From assembly GCA_012797715.1 (NCBI GenBank), contig JAAZOO010000394.1, positions 1 to 5,835 on the forward strand: DNA of 5,835 bases. Direction: 5' to 3'. This stretch comes from Geobacteraceae bacterium. Its GTDB lineage: Bacteria; Desulfobacterota; Desulfuromonadia; Geobacterales; Geobacteraceae. Below the pieces are notes generated by a model. The model worked only from the letters and a program-made list of their open reading frames with translations, searched no databases and was not told the origin of the DNA. A program made the translations under genes and the position numbers. Shown here piece after piece: positions 1-5,308 of this stretch; position 1 is the stretch's first letter, and each line of letters opens with the position of its first letter.

Positions 1-94
1 ACTGCAATTCTGTTCCAAATGCAGCGCGTCATTCTTCTGCAACACCTGTAATGGTATTGTTTCCAGGAAAAAAATCGTATGGAAAGAAGAATGA
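1..94 (+). CDS. Possible C-terminal end of a zinc-ribbon protein (partial)
   Basis: An open frame enters from the left edge (first full codon at base 2) and stops with TGA at 92-94, giving 30 visible residues. The visible part holds two CxxC pairs: CSKC (TGT at 11-13, TGC at 20-22) and CNTC (TGC at 38-40, TGT at 47-49), separated by five residues. A lysine/arginine-rich tail ending WKEE follows. CxxC-x5-CxxC is a usual spacing for a four-cysteine zinc knuckle, and such knuckles often close bacterial TPR or membrane-associated proteins. No start is in the window, so the function cannot be named. Thirty open codons alone are weak evidence, and the call rests on the cysteine pattern. The stop lies at the foot of the structured RNA that follows, which fits a gene ending where the next transcript begins. 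Confidence 0.4.
   Translation, partial: LQFCSKCSASFFCNTCNGIVSRKKIVWKEE
57..83 (+). promoter_or_regulatory. Weak candidate promoter for the 6S-like RNA
   Basis: TTGTTT at 57-62 and TATGGA at 78-83 could serve as -35 and -10 elements. The spacer is only 15 bp and both hexamers are poor. It would start transcription near base 90, which matches the foot of the long RNA helix. It lies inside the end of the putative zinc-ribbon frame. The alternative is that the RNA is processed from a longer transcript. Confidence 0.2.
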
Positions 95-305
95 ACCTAG
101 ATTCGGCAGTTGGAGGCATCCTTCGTTCTCTCCGATTGCCGCCTTTGTGCTGCTCTACGCTCATTTCACTACAGCCGATACACTCACCCTTTTTGGTTCG
201 GACAGTATCGGCTGTGGCCGCTCCATTTCGCTAAGAGCAGCAACGAAATACGACAGAGTCGTTCTCTGCGCATACTTCCAACTGCCGGTTTTAGGTTTAT
301 TGTTT
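86..305 (+). ncRNA. ssrS: 6S-like regulatory RNA (candidate ssrS)
   Basis: Bases 86-116 pair with 275-305 in a single register (paired positions sum to 391) with only two mismatches (102/289 T-T and 89/302 G-G). The helix includes the perfect block CGGCAGTTGGA (104-114) with TCCAACTGCCG (277-287). Five of the pairs are G-T, which pair as G-U only if the + strand is transcribed; a sixth lies at 170/216. A single C-A opposition (117/274) goes the other way. Inside is a symmetric open bubble (about 120-147 and 243-271), then a terminal arm: GCTGCTCT 149-156 with 234-241, a loop, ACAGCCGATAC 171-181 with 205-215, and a 23-nt apical loop. The 3' side of the bubble holds a small hairpin, ACGAC-AGA-GTCGT (250-262). 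Closing stem, bubble and terminal arm are the 6S RNA architecture, which mimics an open promoter and sequesters sigma-70 RNA polymerase. The 5' bubble strand contains CCGAT (132-136), so a product RNA templated there would begin AUCGG, as in E. coli. I do not have a sequence match to the family. A structured + strand RNA is well supported; the 6S name is less certain. A palindromic MITE is the main alternative. Exact ends are unknown. Confidence 0.6.
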
Positions 306-351
306 CGAGCGGAAGCGTTGGGGCATGCCTGCATCCCCTGTGTACCGGGAC

Positions 352-405
352 GCGGGACTCTCCCCTTTCAACAAAGGAACCCGCAGCCGGGAGGGGGGGC
401 TTTTT
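352..405 (+). terminator. Candidate terminator downstream of the 6S-like RNA
   Basis: Nested pairing is visible: GCGGG (352-356) with CCCGC (380-384) enclosing CCTTT (364-368) with AAAGG (373-377) around a CAAC loop. A short AGCC (385-388) / GGCT (398-401) stem follows, running into five T residues (401-405). The last stem is short and has a G-rich loop, so efficiency is doubtful. The CCTTT/AAAGG hairpin could form on either strand, so it may also help end the convergent activator transcript, but no T tract follows it on the - strand. Confidence 0.4.
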
Positions 406-429
406 CGTGGCTCCGGTGGGGTGCTGGTT

Positions 430-3240
430 TTAGACCCTGATGGTCTTGTAGAGGAAATTTTTGAATTTAAAAAACTTTTTCCGTTCGGCAGCGTCTTTCT
501 GGATGTCCCCGGCCGCTGCCTTCAGGTGCCGGGCGATCTGGGGCATGGTTCGGCCCGCGGCGTTCCGTGACAGCTCGATGATACGCGCCACCACGTCGCG
601 GGAGATGCGGTTTTTGGAGTAGGGCTCGTACACCGCTTCCCAGAAATCCTTCCCTCCCTCGATCTCCGCCAGTATCTCGTCCGCAAGCTGGTCCTGCAGC
701 CGTGCCTGGGTGCTTTCCTTCTGATCCCGGCTGCCGTCCAAGATGGCGCGATGGATATCATCCTCGGTGATTACCGCTCCTTTTCGGAAGAAAAGGGCAC
801 GCAGCAGGATACTGCGCAGCTCGCGGATATTCCCTTCATACCGGTGGTTGACCAGCAGTGCCTTTGCACCTTCGGTCAGGGCAGGGGCCTCCTCCCGGGA
901 GTCGTCCGCGCCCCGGTAGGTGCGGTAGAGCTTGCCCAGGAAGTGCGTGGCCAGATCCGTGATGTCTTCCCGGCGCTCGCTGAGGGAGGGGATACGGACG
1001 GATAGCTCGGAAAGGCGGTGGTAGAGGTCTTCCCGGAATCGTCCCGCAGCTATTTCCTCCTGGAGGTTCTTGTTGGTGGCTGCCACGAGGAGTACCCGCC
1101 CATAGCGCTCCATGCTCTCCCCCAGCCGAAAGAAGCCGCCGTTGTCCAGAAAACGGAGCAGCTGCACCTGGGTCTTTGGATCCGCGTCGCCAATCTCGTC
1201 GAGAAAGACGATGCCGCCGTGGGCCTCTTCCAGAATACCCTTCCGGTCGCTGTAGGCGCCGGTGAACGCCCCCTTCTTGTGGCCGAAAAGCTCGGAGTAG
1301 GTGAGCTCGCCGCTGTAGGCGGCAATGTTGGTCTTCTTGACCGGGAGTTCTCCCGCCGGATTCACTCGTTCCCGGTACATCTCGTTCAGCTTGTTGTACA
1401 GGTTGTTGAAGAAGAATTCCTTTCCGGAGCCGGTCTGCCCGATTACCAGGATGGAGGGAAGCCCGAGGGTCGCCTCCTGCAGGACATTGGTGCTCCAGAA
1501 GGCGATGCGGTTGAAGAGGGGAACGGACACGGTCCTTATGAAGTTCACCACCTCCTGGGCCTTGCGGCTGTTGCCGATGATGTTTCCCAGACGGTACGAG
1601 GAGACATGGGGGTCCTTGTAGGCAACGTCCTGCGTCAGGCGCGCGACCTGACGCTGGAGGGTCTCGATCTGCTGGATATCCGAGATGTGGCGGGAGGTGA
1701 GGCTTTCTATGATCTGCAGGATGCGCTTGTGTTCTTCCGTGAAGTAGCCCTGTTTCAGGGAGTTGAGGCAGATCACGCCCAGGACCACGTCGTCGCAGAT
1801 GATGGGCATTGCAATCTCGCTTTTGATGAGTTCGCTGGTGGAATAGTGGAAGCCCCCCTGCCGGGCCTCTTCTTCCACGTCGGCGATAATCTTCGGCTGT
1901 TTCGACCATGCCACGTACCCGGTCAGGCTCCTCTCTTCCGGCGGCAGCTCGGGCCCGCCGATGCGGAAGGGGGGTATCTTCTTCTTCAGCCACTCCTTGT
2001 TTTTGGCGCCGACGATGACCCCTGCGTCGTCCTCCACCACCAGCCACTTTTCCACATCGCGCTCCCGGACCACCGCGATGCTGCCGGTGTCGGCGCCGAT
2101 AAGCCTGGTCGCCTTGGACAGAACCTTTGCGAGAAACGGCTGGAGCTGGTCGTTATGCTCCTGGAGGAGGTCGGTGATCTCGGCCAGCACGCGAATTTCC
2201 AGGTGCTCGTCCCCGATCTCCCGGATCACCCTCTCCACCATCTCCGCATGGGTCTGGAGGATGCCGGTCTCGAACTCGGAGAACTGGTAATTCTCCCGGG
2301 AGTAGTAATTGATGAGGCAGATGACCTTGCGGGTCTCCGGTTCGTAGCGGGGCACCATGTACAGGGAGCGGAGGGACATCTTTTCGGTCAGAGCCCGCTT
2401 CTGGAGGAACTGCTGGGTGAGATCCGGGATGAAGACCGGTTTCAGCAGCTGTTCGTCGTCGATGCAGCCGTCATCCCCCACGAATTTCGCGACCAGCGAG
2501 CGTCCCCTCCCCAGGCGGATGGAGCCCAGATCGTCATACAATGCCTTGAGCCTGGGGTCCGCGGAATAGCTGGCAAGGACTTCCATCCTCGTTTTTCCGT
2601 GATTGCCGATGGTCGGCACGAGCACCGATGCCAGGGACAGGCGGTCGATAAGGCGCACCGCCGACTTCACCATGAAGGCCGCCGCCTCCCGTTTCTTGTA
2701 TTCCTCCACCTGACGGGTGAGGAGAATCTGCTGGTGGTACTTCCTCGCCTGATCCAGGCTGGGGGCGATGGCGTCCAGAAAACCGGCGAGGAGCTCCTTG
2801 CTCCTGTCCGGCATTGTTTCTCCCACCGTATCGCGGTCCACGCACATGACGCCGATGGAACGCACCTGATTGACGATGGGGAGGAGGCAGGTCGCGGCGA
2901 TGGAGCAGGTTTCCGTGAGCTTCACGTCCAGCGGAAGACACAGTTTGCGGGCGTCCGTGAGTTCCACGGGAGACTGGGTTGCAAACACGGTTGAGACAAT
3001 GGCGTGGTGGGAAACGATGGGAAAGGGGGTGTTCCGGATTTCCTCCGCGAAAGGCCCGGACACGTAGACACAGGAGAGCGCCCCTCCGGTAAGGTCCTCC
3101 AGGTAGATGCGCATCCGTTCCCGGCCGGACACGAGCCGAATCCCTTCGGCCGCGGTGAAGAGGATCTCTTCCATGTTTTCCTTGCCGTATCTTCCTATCT
3201 TTTCCTGCAATCTGAGGAGTTCGTCTCTGAGATGTTCCAT
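430..3240 (-). CDS. Sigma-54-dependent transcriptional activator with three GAF domains
   Basis: This 936-residue protein (numbered from the ATG at 3240) is a bacterial enhancer-binding-type activator: it hydrolyses ATP to remodel the closed complex of sigma-54 RNA polymerase in the cytoplasm. Three tandem GAF sensor domains lie at about 22-166, 184-340 and 349-520. Each ends with a typical final strand and helix; the third contains GVICLNS and FTEEHKRILQIIESL. A short coiled linker (about 517-540) leads to the AAA+ core (about 550-812). Visible core motifs are Walker A GQTGSGKE (601-608, K607), an intact GAFTGA (657-662) that contacts sigma-54, Walker B GGIVFLDEIG (675-684), AATN sensor I (720-723), FREDLYHRL with the arginine finger (735-743) and sensor II GNIREL (803-808). 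Compared with NtrC as remembered, there are about 19 extra residues before Walker A and about 9 between Walker A and GAFTGA. The C-terminus (about 840-936) has FWEAVYEPY and a basic end, not a Fis-type helix-turn-helix. An upstream ATG at 3309 would add 23 residues, but it has no ribosome binding site. The ATG at 3240 has GGAG five bases before it. The ligand and targets are unknown. Confidence 0.93.
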   Translation of the reverse strand: MEHLRDELLRLQEKIGRYGKENMEEILFTAAEGIRLVSGRERMRIYLEDLTGGALSCVYVSGPFAEEIRNTPFPIVSHHAIVSTVFATQSPVELTDARKLCLPLDVKLTETCSIAATCLLPIVNQVRSIGVMCVDRDTVGETMPDRSKELLAGFLDAIAPSLDQARKYHQQILLTRQVEEYKKREAAAFMVKSAVRLIDRLSLASVLVPTIGNHGKTRMEVLASYSADPRLKALYDDLGSIRLGRGRSLVAKFVGDDGCIDDEQLLKPVFIPDLTQQFLQKRALTEKMSLRSLYMVPRYEPETRKVICLINYYSRENYQFSEFETGILQTHAEMVERVIREIGDEHLEIRVLAEITDLLQEHNDQLQPFLAKVLSKATRLIGADTGSIAVVRERDVEKWLVVEDDAGVIVGAKNKEWLKKKIPPFRIGGPELPPEERSLTGYVAWSKQPKIIADVEEEARQGGFHYSTSELIKSEIAMPIICDDVVLGVICLNSLKQGYFTEEHKRILQIIESLTSRHISDIQQIETLQRQVARLTQDVAYKDPHVSSYRLGNIIGNSRKAQEVVNFIRTVSVPLFNRIAFWSTNVLQEATLGLPSILVIGQTGSGKEFFFNNLYNKLNEMYRERVNPAGELPVKKTNIAAYSGELTYSELFGHKKGAFTGAYSDRKGILEEAHGGIVFLDEIGDADPKTQVQLLRFLDNGGFFRLGESMERYGRVLLVAATNKNLQEEIAAGRFREDLYHRLSELSVRIPSLSERREDITDLATHFLGKLYRTYRGADDSREEAPALTEGAKALLVNHRYEGNIRELRSILLRALFFRKGAVITEDDIHRAILDGSRDQKESTQARLQDQLADEILAEIEGGKDFWEAVYEPYSKNRISRDVVARIIELSRNAAGRTMPQIARHLKAAAGDIQKDAAERKKFFKFKNFLYKTIRV

Positions 3241-3244
3241 GGTT

Positions 3245-3249
3245 TCTCC
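3245..3249 (-). promoter_or_regulatory. Ribosome binding site that decides the activator start
   Basis: Read on the - strand, GGAG is followed by AAACC and the ATG at 3240, a standard spacing. Nothing comparable precedes the ATG at 3309, where the upstream bases are AAGATACCCGTATCGTGTAT. The site therefore favours the shorter protein. Confidence 0.7.
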
Positions 3250-3299
3250 GGGCGCGACCCCCTGTTCGGGACGGGTGTGCCTGCATGCGGGATGGATTT

Positions 3300-3316
3300 G
3301 TGTACTCATTATACAC
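3300..3316 (-). promoter_or_regulatory. TATAAT -10 element inside a GTGTA-N7-TACAC inverted repeat
   Basis: On the - strand a perfect TATAAT occupies 3313-3308 and overlaps the upstream ATG at 3309. It is framed by the inverted repeat GTGTA (3300-3304) and TACAC (3312-3316), as read on the + strand. No -35 match lies 16-18 bp upstream. If it is used, transcription would begin near 3301, leaving the 3309 ATG out of the message and giving a ~60-base leader to the ATG at 3240. The repeat would be a natural operator. Confidence 0.4.
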
Positions 3317-3328
3317 GATACGGGTATC
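3317..3328. repeat. GATAC-GG-GTATC inverted repeat, possible operator
   Basis: Perfect 5-bp arms (3317-3321 and 3324-3328) are separated by GG. The repeat overlaps the -10 of the TTGACT/TAAGAT promoter and abuts the GTGTA/TACAC repeat. Its position suggests a regulator site. The arms are short, so chance is possible. Confidence 0.35.
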
Positions 3329-3355
3329 TTAGGGGGAAAGGGGAGGGAAAGTCAA
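3326..3355 (-). promoter_or_regulatory. Second candidate sigma-70 promoter of the activator gene
   Basis: On the - strand, TTGACT (3355-3350) is separated by 18 bp from TAAGAT (3331-3326). The -35 matches consensus at five of six positions and the -10 at four of six. The initiation site would fall near 3319. A GATAC-GG-GTATC inverted repeat (3317-3328) overlaps the -10 and the start point. This promoter would let the activator be expressed apart from the genes upstream. Confidence 0.45.
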
Positions 3356-3398
3356 GGGGCGCAGCGGCCGGTTCCGGAAGGGGAACGGCGGGGAGTGT

Positions 3399-5246
3399 TC
3401 AGAATTGCCCCTTGCGGATCCGGGAGAGTTCCTGCTCGCTGATGTTGTTCACCGCACAGTATTCCCGCTCCAGTTCCTCCACGAAGAACCGGTCGAGGCC
3501 GGAATTCTCCAGGAAGTCCTCCCGGAGGGCGACGTTTCTTTCGCTGATGATCGTGGGGAGGATGGTGTGGAGGTAGACGGCTTCTTTCCTGACGGTAAGG
3601 ATGGCCTCGTGGAACAGGTCGTCCGGTATGTCCCCCGTTATGAGCTTCTTTGACCGGAGAAGATCGCAGATCTCCCGCTTCAGTTCTTTCTGGTTCTCCT
3701 GTTTCGCATACCGGGAGTAGAAATTCCTGATATGTTCCCGGACGTGGGTTCTCAGGAGGAGGAAGAGGCTTTCCTCCTGGTCGATGGCGAGGAGCTGCCC
3801 CAGGAGCGTCTGTGTGCTCATCCGGTTCTCCTCAATCTGTTTCAGCCCGGTGACGAGGGTCGTTACCTTGTATCTGCCGTATTTTCCTAGGTAGCGGTTG
3901 GCGAAAAGCCCGGATACGAAGAGCTCTTCGAACAGGCCGTCGTGCAGGGAGTCGAACTCCCGCTTGTTGCCGAGGAAGCTTCGAATCATCTCTTCGGAAA
4001 TGCGCACGTTTTCCATGAAAGCTATCTTGCTGATGGTGGAAGACGTGGAATCGAACCGGTCGAAGTAGGTGATGATGGATGAAAACTCTTCCAGGAGCGA
4101 CAGATCGGCACCGTCCCGTACCCTCTCGTCGCAGCTCCTGCCGGCATCGAGAAGTATCTCCTCGAAGGCGTGCTCGCGGTTTTCCGTAGCCCGTTTCTTG
4201 GCGTGGAGAAGTTTCAGCATGTCTTCCCGGTTGATCCGGTTGTCGATATTGCGTTCGCGCAGGAAGAGCCCTTCCAGGATCTGGCGGACTTCGGCCAGGT
4301 AGTCGTGCTCTTCCGTGTCCACAACGATCCATTTGTCGTTTTTCAGGAGTTCGTCAAGGGGATAGAAGAGGGCGTCCGGAATCTTGGAGCGAACGGCAAG
4401 GGTCTTGAGGCGTGTGAGCCGGGCATTCTCCATTCTGCTGATCTTGCCCCGGCCGTAGCAGGAAACGAGGATGTTCCTGTAGCCGTCCACTATGGACTTG
4501 TTGTCCCGGTGTTTGTACATCACGTCCACCCGGATGCGCTCCTGCTGGTAGCTGTCGATTCTGAGGGTTTCCGCAAGGGTTGTGAGGCGGATGAAATCCT
4601 CGTCCGCGATCTTCTTGCTGGCGTAGTAGAGGTTTCTGAACAGGTCCCGGTACTCGCGGTGTCTCCGGTTGATGAGTTTGACGAGAAAGAGCTGGGCTTT
4701 CGGGTCTTCCAGGAGGGAGAGGATTTCCTCGATGATGGCGTTGTCGTCTTCCCTTCCCACGGAAAAGGAGCGCTTAACCGCCTTTCCCATGAGCCGCACC
4801 AGTTCCTTCTGCTGACGTTTCAGGGGGCCTCTGAAACGGGTCGAGTTGACGAAGAAGAAATAGTTGCAGACTGCGTTCCCGTCGAAGAAGATTTTGTCGT
4901 AGCTCAGTGTGCCGTCGGTCCTGTCGGTAAACTGAAGCCTTCCGTCGTTTTCTCCGTAGTAGGCGCCGTACATGGTGAGGCGGTTCAGGACATCTCCCTT
5001 TGCCAGGTCGGCAAGGGGCTGATCGATGCCGAACATGTATTCGCAGAAGGAGCCGCCGTTTCCCCGGTGGCTGATTCCCTCGCGGCTGATGACAAATTCG
5101 TTGCCGGGCGAGAAGAGGCGGACCTCGTCCTCCCCACCGTCGCCGAAACTGTAGGAGAAACGCTCGCAGACGTCCGCTCCTGCCAGAAAAACATAATATT
5201 CTATATTATTTTCGGTAACGCCGTGCAGCCGTATGTCTTTCCGCAT
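3399..5246 (-). CDS. Conserved-type protein of unknown function, 615 residues
   Basis: This soluble, highly charged protein shows no signal peptide, no membrane segment and no nucleotide-binding or metal motif that I can recognise. The first ~145 residues look strand-rich, with many glycines and aromatic residues (for example MYGAYYGEN at 92-100 and YFFFVNSTRF at 129-138). From about 145 to the end it looks almost wholly helical, with many Lys/Arg and Asp/Glu residues, and it ends in a basic RIRKGQF. From memory it resembles an uncharacterised ~600-residue family of Geobacter and relatives (possibly TIGR04442). That link is unverified and carries no function. The start is well supported: on the - strand GGAAGGA precedes the ATG at 5246 by four bases. 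It lies 62 bp after the MBL hydrolase and 158 bp before the chosen start of the sigma-54 activator, all on one strand. A role linked to the activator, as a partner or a shared pathway member, is conceivable but only inferred from position. The frame is intact. Confidence 0.85.
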   Translation of the reverse strand: MRKDIRLHGVTENNIEYYVFLAGADVCERFSYSFGDGGEDEVRLFSPGNEFVISREGISHRGNGGSFCEYMFGIDQPLADLAKGDVLNRLTMYGAYYGENDGRLQFTDRTDGTLSYDKIFFDGNAVCNYFFFVNSTRFRGPLKRQQKELVRLMGKAVKRSFSVGREDDNAIIEEILSLLEDPKAQLFLVKLINRRHREYRDLFRNLYYASKKIADEDFIRLTTLAETLRIDSYQQERIRVDVMYKHRDNKSIVDGYRNILVSCYGRGKISRMENARLTRLKTLAVRSKIPDALFYPLDELLKNDKWIVVDTEEHDYLAEVRQILEGLFLRERNIDNRINREDMLKLLHAKKRATENREHAFEEILLDAGRSCDERVRDGADLSLLEEFSSIITYFDRFDSTSSTISKIAFMENVRISEEMIRSFLGNKREFDSLHDGLFEELFVSGLFANRYLGKYGRYKVTTLVTGLKQIEENRMSTQTLLGQLLAIDQEESLFLLLRTHVREHIRNFYSRYAKQENQKELKREICDLLRSKKLITGDIPDDLFHEAILTVRKEAVYLHTILPTIISERNVALREDFLENSGLDRFFVEELEREYCAVNNISEQELSRIRKGQF

Positions 5247-5250
5247 CTCG

Positions 5251-5257
5251 TCCTTCC
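5251..5257 (-). promoter_or_regulatory. Ribosome binding site of the 615-residue protein
   Basis: GGAAGGA on the - strand is followed by CGAG and the ATG at 5246. The palindrome at 5262-5278 ends four bases upstream, so a hairpin there could affect access to this site. Confidence 0.6.
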
Positions 5258-5261
5258 GTGG

Positions 5262-5278
5262 GATTCCGTTCCGGAATC
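5262..5278. repeat. Perfect 7-3-7 palindrome GATTCCG-TTC-CGGAATC
   Basis: Seven-base arms (5262-5268 and 5272-5278) flank a three-base centre in the short gap between the MBL gene and the 615-residue gene. No T-run follows on the - strand, so it is not a standard terminator of the MBL gene. It may be an operator or an RNA hairpin controlling translation of the next gene. Confidence 0.5.
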
Positions 5279-5308
5279 GTGCTTCTTTTCAGCGGTTTGA
5301 AAGATCGT

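Noticed and set aside
86..305. A MITE or insertion-sequence remnant with terminal inverted repeats
   Set aside because: Mismatches in the arms are mostly G-U compatible on one strand, which points to RNA selection. No flanking target duplication was recognised. Copy number could not be tested.
306..429. A riboswitch (cyclic-di-GMP type), SRP RNA or tRNA in the G-rich region
   Set aside because: No conserved core of these families is present: no GGAAGCAGCC of SRP RNA, no GEMM core, and no tRNA arms. Only terminator-like stems are visible.
51..440. Short + strand open frames across the left intergenic region
   Set aside because: They run through the paired arms of the structured RNA, have no ribosome binding site or recognisable domain, and differ in codon use from the real genes.
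836..2047. A - strand frame of 403 codons inside the activator gene
   Set aside because: It overlaps the activator in another frame and is extremely Arg/Gly/Pro-rich, as expected of an out-of-frame read of GC-rich DNA.
1018..2994. A long open + strand frame (658 codons) opposite the activator gene
   Set aside because: It lies wholly antisense to a gene with unmistakable GAF and AAA+ motifs. Its product shows no recognisable motif, and long antisense open frames are usual in GC-rich coding DNA.
3310..3398. A sigma-54 (-24/-12) promoter for the activator, or a terminator after the 615-residue gene
   Set aside because: I saw no TGGCAC-N5-TTGC match. The GTTCC/GGAAC hairpin at 3371-3386 has no T tract.
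4170..5300. An open + strand frame of 376 codons opposite the 615-residue gene
   Set aside because: It is antisense to the better-supported gene, which has a good ribosome binding site, and the composition is that of a shadow frame.
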